In this document: positions 1-11,915 of the stretch, one piece after another | How positions within the stretch are numbered: the first letter of the stretch is position 1 | Layout of the letters: each line of letters opens with the position of its first letter | DNA from: Oopsacas minuta | Taxonomy: Eukaryota > Porifera > Hexactinellida > Lyssacinosida > Leucopsacidae | NCBI GenBank assembly: GCA_024704765.1 | Contig: JAKMXF010000299.1 | Coordinates: 1,154,863-1,218,862, forward strand | Direction: 5' to 3' | DNA: 64,000 bases | Translations under genes and position numbers: made by a program | Notes under the pieces: model-generated | What the model was told of the DNA's origin: nothing | The model's input: the letters and a program-made list of their open reading frames with translations, nothing else | Database searches by the model: none

Positions 1-902
1 CGAACTTCTGTATTGTATCAGAGGCTTATGTGCCCCAAACCATAGATTTGCATAGTTTTGCAAATATACGTGATTTGAACGGTATTTGTCTTATGAAGTT
101 CACCATTTTTATGACTTGATCCAAGACTATTTTCAAATCAACTCCAATCGTCTTAGCAATCAGGGCCTCTCGATACAGAATACAATGAGAAGCGTCAACA
201 CTCGGATTCTCTTGTTTTACAAGTCACACAAATCATTTTAATGATCTGGCCATAGAGGGTGCACCATCAGTGCAAACCCCTACACATGTATCCCATGACA
301 GATTCCAAGAATCCAGATAAGAAGTTAAAGTTTCGAAAATGTCCTGTCCTTTTTGTTGTTTCTGGCAGTTCTTTACAACAAAAAATTTGTTCAATTGTTG
401 CCCATAGTCTATGAAACGAATGAAAGCTAGAAGCTGTGCTTTCCCACTGATATCTATAGATTCATACGCTTGAATTGCGAACTCACAACAGTCCAATTTA
501 TCGATGACATTTGCTTCAATATCATTTGACATGTCGTTAATTCTCCTACTGATAGTATTATCAGAAAGTGGAATCTTATTGGTGTCCTCATAATTACTTG
601 GCATGCAGGTAGAATTAGAGATTCAGCAATTGTGTGAGCCTTCATTTCTTTAGTAACTAGTTCTGCTACTAAATAACTAGCCTCTTAAGCTTTGTCACTA
701 ACTGAAATCTTGATGTTTATAACCTTTGTTCTTCCCTCGGACTCTTGAAATACTCCACATTCTTATGTGCAAGATCGATGTGTTGTGTATCAAAATGTCG
801 CTTTAGTTTTGTTGAAGACATGGAAGAATTTGAGAGCTTTTCTCCACAAACATTGCACTTAGGCAGAGGACATCTAATATCCCCAGTCCAACTAAAACCC
901 AT
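1..902 (-). pseudogene. hAT transposase, ZBED5-like, frameshifted and partial
   Basis: Cut-and-paste transposase remnant read on the minus strand from 902 leftwards. Visible pieces are a BED-type zinc finger (717-902; CPLPKCNVCGEKLSN then KLKRHFDTQH), the start of the hAT catalytic region (233-604; IPLSDNTISRRINDM and VGVCTDGAPSM), and a continuation at about 1-220 containing CILYREALIAKTI and VLDQVIKMVNFIR. These blocks match the ZBED5/SCAND3-type hAT family in order. The frame changes at least twice and stops intervene, so it is inactive. It continues beyond the left edge, where the dimerisation domain would lie. Confidence 0.8.
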
Positions 903-1314
903 GGCTAGATAACTATCATAATACTCACGGACTTTGCCTGGTTTACTTTGAATTCCTGTTTCATTGATTCTACTTAAGTTTAGGCCTGTACTTATCTCTT
1001 CATCACTAGAATTAGATAATGGGGGTTTTTAGAAAGGATCCATCTGATTAAAAATCCAACTGAGTTATATTTGACGATAAGAGATGATGTTGGAGGTAAC
1101 AGGTAAGATTATAATGAAGTTAATCTGAATGATGTATGTCCATTATCTAAAAATAACTATTTATATTTTCAAGTTGAGGAAAATCAAAAAGTTAATTGAG
1201 AATACATATATCTAGTATTATATTGATAACAATTTCAAAAGAGATTAAAATAATGCACATTCATCGATATATGAAAGAACCCCCTCCTAAACATTATCCG
1301 GTTGGGAACCACTG
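1..1314 (-). mobile_element. hAT DNA transposon (ZBED5/Charlie-like), cut by window edge
   Basis: The 5' end of a minus-strand hAT element; the rest lies left of the window. Read outward, the right terminus at 1300-1314 is CAGTGGTTCCCAACC, a typical animal hAT end. The next eight bases (GTCTATAT) are the candidate target duplication, whose partner is outside the window. The element encodes a degenerate BED-finger hAT transposase. About 400 bp of non-coding sequence separates the terminus from the coding part, usual for this group. Confidence 0.75.
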
Positions 1315-1679
1315 GTCTATATTATAATCTTGCATCAACTTCGCATGCCTAAAATTCAAATATTAATCATGAGTTGCTTCGCTTTCTCTCGCTGTGCGGC
1401 TTTCGAACACTGTTCGCATGTAACTCGGCACTTTGTACCTTGAATTTTGCAAAGTGAAGCAGTCCGATTAACATGAAAATTAGTATTCACACAAGGAAAG
1501 TAATTATATGCTTTTGAGTATGAAATCTAAATCAATTATTGAACTTATACTGTCAATATTCGTGACTCAACTAGCTAAATCTATTACATTGTTAATTTTA
1601 TTTGACGAATCATTTTAAAATCATTGAAAATCAAATAACTTTTTAGATATTAACAAGTCATTTAATAGTCAATATGGCC

Positions 1680-1860
1680 CACTGAAGGGTACCTGTCGTT
1701 CAAATTTCATACTTCGATCATGTACATTGGCTGAGCAGTGCCAATACTGTGAATTTTCTACAATCCTAAAACGGTGACAATTATCTCATAATTGTGATTT
1801 TTCGTCCAAGACTCGAACTTGACGGAGCCAGGCCAAAAATAGGCCAAAAATCACCTTGAG
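1680..1860 (+). repeat. Dispersed repeat family R, partial copy
   Basis: This segment contains TTGGCTGAGCAGTG, then a GTGACAAT stretch and CAAGACTCGAACTTGACGG. The same blocks recur near 47400-47600 on the same strand and, reverse-complemented, at 4640-4760 and 16910-17090. It is an intergenic repeat with no coding content. The rest of 1315-2003 shows nothing recognisable. Confidence 0.5.
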
Positions 1861-2003
1861 GATCTTACTCTTTTTTCAATTCATTGTGGACATACAAACA
1901 TATTCATACACATACTTTGATTAATCGCTTTTAAATACTATAGATAGATGCACTTGTTAACTTTGTTTGGATCATTATCTCTTTCTAGATTTTCCAATAT
2001 CAA

Positions 2004-4060
2004 ATGGGACTTATCAAAATGTATTCACGCTACACTCAAGGACCAATCCTAGGGTTGATTGCTAGTAGAAGTAGTCCGGTTTTGCTTGTTGAGCTCTATT
2101 TAAATTCGGACACTGTATCAGAAAAGGTTATATTTTGTATCGTGGCTGTGTTGGAGAATATTATCTTTTGGAACGTGAGATTGTCTACTATTCATATGAT
2201 ATTTTATGGTAAGAATTATAATGTGACATCCTTTTGTATTGATGATGCTGAAACATGTTTAGCTGTTGGTTATTCTAATGGAACAATTAAACTATGGAAT
2301 TTAACTTCTTGTAATTCTTTTATCTCTTTTCACGGGCATACGTCAGCAGTTAAGGTGTTAACATTTTCTCCTAATGGATTGCAATTGGCATCTGGTGGGC
2401 TTGATACAAATATTATTCTGTGGGATGTGGTAAATGAAAGCGGACTATTTAGACTGAGAGGCCACAAATCTATGATCACAACAATTGTATTTTTAACCGA
2501 TCATTTTCTTGTATCAACGAGCAAGGATTGTCTCATCAAAGTCTGGAATCTGATTTTTAAGTCTTGCTTTCATACGATCACTGAACATTCTAACGAAATT
2601 TTATCCAATGTCTTAATACAGAATGTTTTCATGATTACTAGTACCAAGGATGGTAGGCTACGTTTATTTCGAAAAATTCCCAATTTGGAACATATTGTTA
2701 GTAAAAAATTTGGAGTAAACGAATATGACCCATTTTCTTTTGTATTCCTAGGACTTATTGAAAGAAAATCAAATTGTCCCGTAATAAAGTTGTTTTATGT
2801 TCATTCATTATCCGTTGTTATTGCACAGAGCGAAAGATCTTTTGATTTTTTTCATTTTACATTGACGACAATTGAACTCCAGTTATGTCAATCATTTTCA
2901 ACTACCCTAAATAATCCTTCTGTTTGTTATGCTTCTGATATTGTCGTTCTTAAAAATACTCTTCGTTTTTCTCATAAAAACGTTTCTGCTTGTCATATAT
3001 ACATTGACATTTTGGGAAGAATCTTGTTTGCATTGAATCTTGGAGATAACCATATCGAAATTTGTAACCTTGAAGCTTCCTTCACCTTTTCTACTCTGTT
3101 TACAATGTCTCATTTCCATAATACTGATGTTCGTTGTTTGTCTTTCAGTTCAGATTCAGAACTACTTGCTGCTGGTTCTTCAGATGGTATTCGAATTTGG
3201 AGTTCCAGCACAGAGCAGTTGTTGACTTTTGTCTGTTTTGCTCAACCTCTTTCTTGTTGTTTTACCCCTGGGGATAGGTATGTCGTTTCTGGTACCAAAT
3301 TTGGAATGGTTCACATAATTGATATCAACCTGTCAACTTTGCTACAATCTATTCACTTCCATTCTGATTCTATCTGGTCTATTGTTTTGCAACCTGGTTT
3401 AGATGTAGTTGCTTCTTGTAGTTCGGATAGATCTTTGAAACTGTTGTCAATTAGTTACAATTCATCTGGTCCTAAATCTGAGAAGGTTTCACTGGAGGAA
3501 CAGTCTTCATACATATTGCCAGAAGAATCTCACTTGATGAAATACAGTCCTGATGGTAAATTTCTTGCCTTGTCCTTACTCGATAATACCATCAAGATCT
3601 TCTTAGTTAGAACAATGATATTATACCTAAATTTATATGGCCACAAGTTACCCGTTCTCGGTTTTGACATATCCCATGATGGAAGCGTACTTGTATCAGG
3701 TTCTGCTGACAAAACGATAAAAATCTGGGGTCTAGATTTTGGCAATTGTCTTCATTCTTTAATTGCTCATGATGATGCAATTATGGGTATTGCTTTCGTC
3801 CCAAACACTCATCTCATTTTTTCTTCAAGTAGAGATGGTCAAATCAAATTATTTGATATTGATGAAAGTGAAGAGATTTTCAAACTTTCTTGCCATCAAG
3901 CTTGTATATGGTGTATGGTTGTCAGTCACGATGGCAATACTTTAGCTACTAGTTCCAATGACATGAGTTTACGATTGTGGAGGAAAAACACCGAGCAAAT
4001 TCATTTCACTGAGGAAAAACAAGAAGAAGAAACTTTCGTAAATGATACTGCACTTGTTAG
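2004..4060 (+). CDS. WDR3: WDR3/UTP12 exon 1 (WD40 propellers of SSU processome subunit)
   Basis: WDR3 (yeast Utp12/Dip2) is a nucleolar WD40 protein of the UTP-B module of the small-subunit processome, needed for 18S pre-rRNA processing. The N-terminus MGLIKMYSRY matches the family start MGL(T/V)K.Y.RY, which supports this ATG. Diagnostic blocks include WDVVNESGLFRLRGHK (about residue 140) and SGSADKTIKIWGLDFGNC (about residue 565), plus a run of WD repeats up to LRLWRKN. The exon ends AG|GTAAGT at 4060/4061, two bases into a codon. Read without splicing, the frame stops immediately (LVR then stop), so an intron is required to reach the C-terminal Utp12 domain at 39293-39599. The highly acidic central linker of human WDR3 is much reduced. 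Confidence 0.93.
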
Positions 4061-4619
4061 GTAAGTTCATTCAATATTTATAAACTCCTGATAGAATATT
4101 CATTAGTGTTTTCGCTTACTTGATCGAAAGTGAGCTTGTCAGTTCTTTTCCTCGGATTTATGGGTTAAATTTAATACAAGAACTGACGAGCCTTCTATCG
4201 TTTGGATGATTAACCATTTTACGCCTATATCGCAACATCTTCTGAAAAATATAGAATGTATATATCTAATTAACTTAGTACCACTATTACTTATTACATA
4301 TACTTATGAATATACATAAGTGTATCAATAAACGTGTGGTTGATGACACTAAAATAAAACGAATATTATTCAAACAAATATTCGAACGAATACTTTTGAA
4401 ACTAAGATTATTCAGTATATATATTTCAGTCCTAAATTCAACGTTGCCTATTTTTTGTATTTTTTCAAAGGTTTGGAGATACTTTCCCGCATAACCTTTA
4501 ATCATCACCAGTGATTCTATAGACAAGCGAGGAATTTGTCCACTTGTCCAAGTGTTCAATAATTCACACAACATATCCAGGAATTTACTGGCATAGATTT
4601 TTGGCATAGAAGTGTATTA

Positions 4620-5140
4620 TTTGCCTGCCCCGGAGGTTTTCGAGTCTTGGAACAAAATTAATACATGTGACAGAAATATGACAGTATTGTCACTTTTTGG
4701 ATTTTCCACTGCTATGCCAATATACATGATACAATTTTAACTTTAAACCACAGGTATCCCTCATTATGCCAAATTATCTTACTTTTTGTTATCCATGAAT
4801 TTGGACTAATACAAACTCATCATGTGATTATGACTTCATCATAACTCTACAAAAATTTATATTTTTGCAAATTTCCAGAATTATTGACTTTCCTTAATAC
4901 ACAGATAATGGGGTGCCGAGATTACTAGCCAAAAGCCACGCAGGTGCTGAGTTTCACCACCTAAGCTCATTAAATGTATTTTGTATGGGACATAGTGTTT
5001 TTATTAGAGGCACGAATTGCTGAGTATAACCCGTCGTGTAGCGACCTAAAGCACTGAGAAATTTGTTTATTTCATACTTAAGCTCAACCAGAGGCACTAC
5101 GATCTAATGCATCGACCTAGCAAGCGAACCGCGCTGGTTC
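4620..5140 (-). repeat. Dispersed repeat family R, longer copy
   Basis: The left part (4640-4760) is the reverse complement of the 1680-1840 repeat. The right part (4900-5140) contains GAGATTACTAGCCAAA, CCGTCGTGTAGCGACC and TCGACCTAGCAAGCGAA. The same right-hand blocks, in the same order, occur at 17205-17470 and partly at 8190-8325. No open frame spans it, so this is a non-autonomous repeat. Confidence 0.55.
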
Positions 5141-5966
5141 TACATCAATACACTATTTTATCGTTTCTATTGTGTTAATAGTAGCTATAATGTACGAGTG
5201 TGAAGTTAGCTGAATTTTCGACCAGCAGTACTTCAACAATGAATTTGACTAACTTGGTCAGAATGTTAATATATTTGTACCATTCGAAAGAAGATATACG
5301 GAAGTTTCGAAAATGAATTTATATTTTATAAACTTTTATTTTTTCCAATAGAATTAGTCCATCTAACTTGCAGTAGTTCCTATATGAATTTTGTATACTT
5401 AAACAAATTATTTTTCCTGAAATCATTAGCATGGATTTCTGCTGTAGGGACGTTTATGTGTTAAAATATTGTCTTAGAATAGTCAAAACTTTTGGGATAT
5501 TTAGGCTTGAAATCTGGCCTGTTTGAGGCGAGTCTCTATTAGATTTGTACTAAGCCCAAATTTAATGAAACATTATAGTAACGCAATCAGTTTACTGGCA
5601 TCCATGGTCATTACTCTGACTCAAAACCTGCCAACTTTATCATGGCAAATTATAACTATGTTCTACAAAAGGATCTTTACATCATTTCGTGCATTAACTT
5701 TGAAATCGAAGATGCAATGTTTAACGTTCATCTAACAGGGTGCCATTTTCTCCAAAAAGTGCTTAGAAACCAAAGAAATTGAAAGATTTTGTTCTTTTTT
5801 AGTTTGGACATATGGTATTCGACATATCGGTAATACATTTACTTTGGCATAAAGATACTGTTTGTGCTATATGAAACGATTCTATTTTCTACTATATTTA
5901 TACCGTACACTACTTATTCCTAGTTTTAAACTTAGGTTGATGGTGAGCCTTATAAAGAAGGCTATG

Positions 5967-6621
5967 AAATAGCTTTGTTGCTTTAGGACGCTTCTTATTT
6001 CGTTTTCCTTCTCTCTTGGATTAGCGATGATTGCCGATTGGAGGGCGTAGAATATTAATACTTTCGTTTAACAAAGCAGTATTTAAATATACGGAATCAG
6101 CTGTATATTGTAACCTAGCTATACTCACTGCCTTAATTGCCTCTGGCAGTCCTTTAGTTCGTCGTAACATCGCTCCGACTTGAATACAATTTTGTGATAC
6201 CTCAAGTTAAATATACTTCATGATCTTATTCATGAAAACTATTGGAGATCCTGCCACAATTGACATCTGCCACCAAAGGGATCCCCCTTAAGTTTTTAGC
6301 CTAAAGAAGATTTCAAACAATTTTGAATTTATATATATCATAAACAACATATGATAACAAACTATTGTTCTTCTTTCTGCTATACTCATATAATCCTTCA
6401 ACCAATTTTCTCTGTGTGCCACAAGTTTGTGTTTCAATATTTTTGGCCAGGCAGTGTAGTGATTAAAGCTAGGTTAAAATATAAAAGTAAATTCAGCATA
6501 TTTAAGTTGCTGTTTTGTTAAACGAAAATATATATATTCTACGCTCTCCAATCGGTAGTCATCGTGGATCCAAGAGGCAAGAAAACGAAATACGGTGGGT
6601 TGAAAAGCAACAACTCTATTT
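5967..6621. mobile_element. MITE-like element with about 115-bp terminal inverted repeats
   Basis: The left arm (5967-6085) and right arm (6497-6621) are imperfect reverse complements sharing GTTGCTTT, TATTTCGTTTTC, CTCTTGGAT, CCGATTGGAG and TTTCGTTTAACAAA in order. About 410 bp of non-coding sequence lies between them. The ends share AAATAG followed by TTGTTGCTTT. I could not fix a target duplication, so the superfamily is unknown. Confidence 0.65.
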
Positions 6622-7299
6622 TTATCAGAGTGCTGGATAAGTGTTGTTAAATTCTAATTGAAAAATGTAACCAAAATACATGCACCGTGTTTTGACTCAT
6701 AGCCATCCGTCGTTAGGAAATAGGATAATACGATATATACTGATATCGCAGGGCTACAAAATTGGTGAATGTCAAGTTACCTTTATACTTATGTCTTCTA
6801 GGGTAGTGGTCCGTCAGCAATTAGGGGTATATTACCCAATCTGGGGGTCTCCGGGGTAACGATACATATCCGGAATAATTTGTTTGTTCACAACTTTGTG
6901 CCTAGAAAATCATTCAAGCTAATTTAATTGATAGGATTAAAATATTTACAATATTAATTTAAGAGTGGCCATATATACAGACAGGTCGGTGAAAATTTAA
7001 ACTACAAGAAGCCTAATTACACCCACTGGGCATTTTTAGTAAACCAAAAATGACAATCATGAAGATTTGAATTTTGAGTTTATATATTATGTTTGAGTGG
7101 ATTAGTAGTGATATCTAGTGGTTGATAAGGATATTTTCTCGACACAATTAATATAATTGGGTTAATTCGGGATTTGAGAAAACTTTTAGCCCATTGATCG
7201 GCCGATGCACTGTCACTAACATCACGAAAATATATCTATACTATTAATTCGCAATTATTCTGTATCTATACTCCAACCTAGCTTAATTATTTCAATACC

Positions 7300-8135
7300 A
7301 CTAAATGTACAGTAACATATCCTGACTATACGGCAAGTATTGGTAATTCATTCTATTATATACCTGAAAGAACTATATGGCTGTGTTGGTTAACATTATC
7401 CTGGCCTAATCCATGAAAATTAGTATAACTAGATATTTTCTAGCAACACTTAGTTCATTAAATAGATAATGAGTTAATTCCATATTCAATTCATAATTGC
7501 ACAAAACTCAAATGAGATGAAACAATTCTGATAGCATATTTCCATTCTACGGCTCTATGTTACCCCAGTGTGAACATTTCGAGAGTTTACAGCAAATATT
7601 ATTAACTTATCAGTAGTTTTTGCATATTTGTGCGCAAGTGGTAAATATCAAGTTTGAATACTCCACTTTGTGTGTGAATAAAAATGTTGCATTAATCGAC
7701 TTATTTCCAACTATACAAATATTTGTAAGTCAGTTTAGATAATCTCAAATGATTTTCATACTATATCCATTATGGTTCCAATATTCTATTTATGTGCCAC
7801 TTCTGCCACTTTTGGCATAAAAATTCAAGTGTTAACAAGTCAACAAGGTGTGCTCTAAATAATTTGAAATATACATAATGAGATAACACAGACCGGTAGA
7901 ATTCAATTAAGCTATCAGAATTGTTCCTTCTCATTTCAGTTTTGTGCAATTGGGAATTGAATATGTAATTAGCTCATTATCTATTTAATGAGCTAAGTGT
8001 TGCTAGAAAATATTAAGTGATACTAATTTTCAGGGATTTCATCAGGATGATCTTAACTAACACAGTCACATAGTTCAGGTATATTATCGTATGGGTATTC
8101 AAAATACGCGGTATAGTCAGGATATGTAACCGTAC
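7300..8135. repeat. Long inverted repeat, about 260-bp arms
   Basis: The left arm (about 7300-7570) and right arm (about 7865-8135) are reverse complements, sharing ACATATCCTGACTATAC, TTTTCTAGCAACACTTAG, ATTAAATAGATAATGAG and AACAATTCTGATAGC. The loop is about 295 bp. Part of the left arm recurs at 16590-16750, so this belongs to the same dispersed family. It could fold back on itself if transcribed. Confidence 0.7.
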
Positions 8136-8189
8136 ATATAATTGTGGCTACTATATGTATTTATATATGTTTGTATGTACAGAATTGAT

Positions 8190-8325
8190 TGAAGAAACTG
8201 TAAGATCCCCACGGCTGATTTTTGGCAAAAGCACCAAGAAATTTAGTTGTTTATTACTTAAGCTAACCTGAGGCACTAAACTGTCGCCAAGCGACCTAGC
8301 AAGCGAATCCGCTAGTATACCAAAA
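8190..8325 (+). repeat. Dispersed repeat family R, 3' fragment
   Basis: Carries TTGAAGAAACTG, TGAGGCACTAAA and GCGACCTAGCAAGCGAA, matching 16860-16900 and 17400-17460. The following 900 bp (8326-9250) contains short random frames only and nothing I recognise. Confidence 0.5.
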
Positions 8326-9262
8326 TCGAGTCTATAGATGTCTTACTAAATTTTCGCTCATAATCTGATTTTACAGCATTATATATTCTGGGAGCCTTTG
8401 CTCAAAGATGAATCTTTCAGTATGGCTTCACCGCAGCAATAATACCATGTATCTACAAGCCACAATGCGTAATCACTTATCTGTAGTCATGTGTTGCGTT
8501 CTCAGTCTCTCATATATCTGGATCTTTCTACAAGAATTTCCATTTATAATTCAAACGCGGAAATGCTAGTATATATTGAATTATCTACAATATATAGTAG
8601 ATTTCAAGTCACTGATAAATTCGCAATTACTAATATACTAACCATGGACGTAGCTCCCCCTAATAATACGTTCTTTCTTTGGGGGCCTTGGAGATATCAC
8701 TCTTGTCATTCTATTTTTGGTATAGCTGTAGTATCAGGATTGTAATGTTTGGGTGATTAAACACCTATAGTTTTTGCTTTGTTTTTATGAATATATGGTA
8801 ACAAATGAAGTGGACAATATATATTCAATGCAAAGATGTACTTCCTGTAGAGAATATATTAGTAAGCATTTCTTTATCGTGTACTACATAGATGCCAAAA
8901 GGTTATCAGTCTAGGTCCAAATATTTTTACAAAAAGGATCAGTGGTCCACAACATATTATTTTCCCTGAATTAATCACTTCTATGAAACTGCAATATACT
9001 ACTAAATTTCCTTCTATGAATCTAATGCCAAAAAGCACATAAGATTCAATAATTATTTACTTGGAATAATAACTAATGTAATACAATCAGTGTGAACATG
9101 AAAGATTTTTTATCTATCATCAAAGCCAACTTGCATTGATGTAGTAGCCACCCTCAAAAGGTTTTCCAGATGTTCTTGATAGAGTCTGTTTCGGTACTTA
9201 TTTTGGCTATAATTGAGATTTGAAATTAGTGATTCACATATGTATGTGAATCCCAACATTGT

Positions 9263-10248
9263 CTACAGCCTTATACCTAAATCGAATAGTGCAGGGTATT
9301 TCTGATAAGTACATGACCTTGACCAGAACGTTAAAACATCGTTAATATCAGTTTGTTCAGCATGTAGATCACACATCTCAAACTGAATAGTACGAACATC
9401 CACTGTTGGAGCGAAAAATTTGAGTTGGTCTCTTCGCTCTCCTTGCAAATCGGTAGTAATGGATTTGATAACAACTCATTTAATTTATCAATGCAAAAAA
9501 CATAGTTCGAACCTGTTACTGGAATTATTTGACACCATAACAATAGAATCGTGGAATTTTCGATTATCATCTTGCCCTCCATTGCATAAAAACTCTTTGA
9601 GCGTTGTAAAGTGATTAATTTCAATAAGAATATCGCTGAAAATAACGTGATTTTCAAAGTACACGACTTTACGGATTGCAAGAGATCTATTACGGACGCG
9701 CCTTTCCTTGGAGTTTCAAATTCAATGAGTTCATTTGACCCAAAAAGTCAACTAAAAACGCTATGTTGGCTAATGTATATGGACAATGTAGAAAGTTTCT
9801 AAAATTTTGCCAGAACTGATTTCATCGAGAAAGTGCAAAATTTCGTGTCTAAGATCCCGCACACGTGCTAGGGAATTGCTACGGCTGAGCCATCTGGCAT
9901 CATTATGAGTCAATAGATCAGAATAATTTGAATAAAAGATTCCCATTGAATGAATCAAGTGGAGATCTTGATTTGAGGGAATCTATTCATAGCATAGTTT
10001 CATTCATCAGGTCTTTAAACTCATTATTTAGTTTAGCAGTAAGTATTGTCTGGCCCATTATGTAATGAAAATATATTATTTTAGAGTTAAATGACTTTAG
10101 TCTGCTTGTTAATCCTTCCGTACATCCTACCATGCTGGAGCTCCATCCATTACAATTGAGACAATCTTATCTAAAACTAGTTTATGATATTCAAGAAAAG
10201 TGACTAAGGCATTAAATATATCACTGCCTTTAGTGTGACCAGTTGAAC
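9263..10248 (-). pseudogene. Outer hAT transposase, central/C-terminal block
   Basis: Continues the outer hAT after the insertion: GHTKGSDIFNALVTFLEYHKL then MDGAPA (about 10240-10130), then LLTHNDARWLSRSNSLARV (9770-9958), and degenerate helical segments down to 9263. DARWLSRxNxLxRV is a hallmark of GTF2IRD2-type hAT transposases. It is frameshifted and truncated before a clear dimerisation motif. Confidence 0.75.
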
Positions 10249-10585
10249 CAGGGCTGGACACAAAAGTTAGCTTTCTGGCCGCAGTGAATTTGAGCCGACG
10301 TGGAGGGCCACATAACTAGTGGATGTTTTCTAGTACCATGATAATACAAAAGTAATTTTGCTTTGTCAGTTTATTACAAAAACTAAGCCCATTCTACTCC
10401 CAAAATACACAGTTTTTTACATATTTAATTTGTCAAATTCAGTCATTACTCTTCATAATCCCCCGAAGTCCGTTTCAATGCTTGTGGTAGCAACCCGTAA
10501 ACTTGCTTCCAAATTATGATCACATAAGACACTTCTTTGCTTTGAATTATTAATTTTCATGCAAGAGAAGAGCTGTTCAACTATA

Positions 10586-11915
10586 CAGTCTGTCCGATAA
10601 TTATTTAGAATTTTAAAAATTATATTTCCTGGCGAACTAGGACAGCGATATAACCAATCTTGGTAAATATATAATCTAGAATATTGTGAAATTAATATTG
10701 TATTTTACGTCGTCATTATCTATTACTAATTAACACCTCTTTGGCATTGATCTCCAATAATTTTCTAGAAAATTTCCATTGATATTTTCCCACAAGTCGG
10801 TCAACTCCTTCTTCAGCTGTGGAATATTTTTTGGACCTTTTTTAACAGCTTTTGATTGACCCAAGTAAACAAGTTTTCTATGGGGTTAATGTCTGGACTC
10901 TGACTAGGCCAATTAATCTTCTTATTGGGCATGTTATTCTCCATCCAAGCCTTGGTCATTTTTGCAGTATGCTTGAGATCATTGTCCTGAACTAAGAACA
11001 AATCATCTTGGTGGAATACATGATCTTGGGCAAGCAAATGAACCTCCAATATCTTTGCAAACAATTCTGCATTCAGCATATGTGTGAAGATACACAATGG
11101 AAACGTCCCCATAGAGGAGAAAGCTGCCCATATGTGAATTTTTTTGAGTATGTTTGACTGTGGGTTAAGTCCTCATCATGCCTCATTTGGTCCACATCCG
11201 AATTCTCCCTCCACACAACCAAATTGAGGCCTCATCAGCGAAAATAGCATGCTACCATTTGGTTATCAATGTTATTCCTTGCACATTGAATTCTATAGAG
11301 CCAATTCTTTTCTGATAACAGGGGAACAGGAGTCGGATAAGGCTTGGAATAATCAAGTTTTTTCAAGCAACGACCCATGGCATCTCTTCCTATTTAACTG
11401 AACGCTTAGCTGTTAAATTAGGAATTGAAATCGCAGGATTTATGTTAATGGTCCTAGCAACATATTCCTTTATTTTGGGCCCAAGTGTCCCAGGTCTACC
11501 TGCTTCACTCTTGTGAATAAGAAAAGTTTCAGTTTTTAGACGAGAAATCAAGTTGTAAACTGCTGCAACAGGCACACCCACGATAGAGCTGATTCTTTTG
11601 GAGAGTGTTTCATTCCTACTAAGAGTATTTGAATTTGTTTCCTCTTTGATTCTTGAGACATTTGGACCATAAATAGCTATTTAATGTATAAATAATGTCA
11701 ATGAAATAAAAATCTAAAATAATGATCCATTATCGTTAAGTCATGCTATATTATTTTCACCCAAAGATATTTTGTACATAGCCAATATTCAATTGTTGAA
11801 GTAAACCCCTCTACTAATAGATAGTAATAATAGTACTTCTATCCTTGAATAAATATACCAGGAATGACCAGGAATACAAATCATAGGCTTTTCTAAATAA
11901 TTATCGGACATACTG
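10586..11915 (-). mobile_element. Tc1-like transposon, full length, inside the inner hAT
   Basis: The 1330-bp element is bounded by TA on both sides (10584-10585 and 11916-11917). The left end begins CAGTCTGTCCGATAATTATT and the right end, read inward, CAGTATGTCCGATAATTATT. The insertion splits the hAT motif FGSTY|xxEQLF, and excision to a single TA restores it. Length, TA duplication and ends are standard for Tc1. Confidence 0.92.
10813..11670 (-). pseudogene. Tc1-like transposase, frameshifted
   Basis: Begins MVQMSQESKRKQ at 11670 with an N-terminal helix-turn-helix region (VPVAAVYNLISRLK, 11390-11581). The catalytic blocks are recognisable: DEASIWL (first Asp, about 11220), VQDNDLKHTA (second Asp) and SPDINPIENLF (Glu), the Tc1 DDE arrangement. 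At least two frameshifts and stops lie in the middle third, so it cannot be active. Confidence 0.88.

Noticed and set aside
2907-3745. Short frames overlapping WDR3 exon 1 on both strands
   Set aside because: They lie within continuous WD40 coding sequence in other frames and have no protein features of their own.
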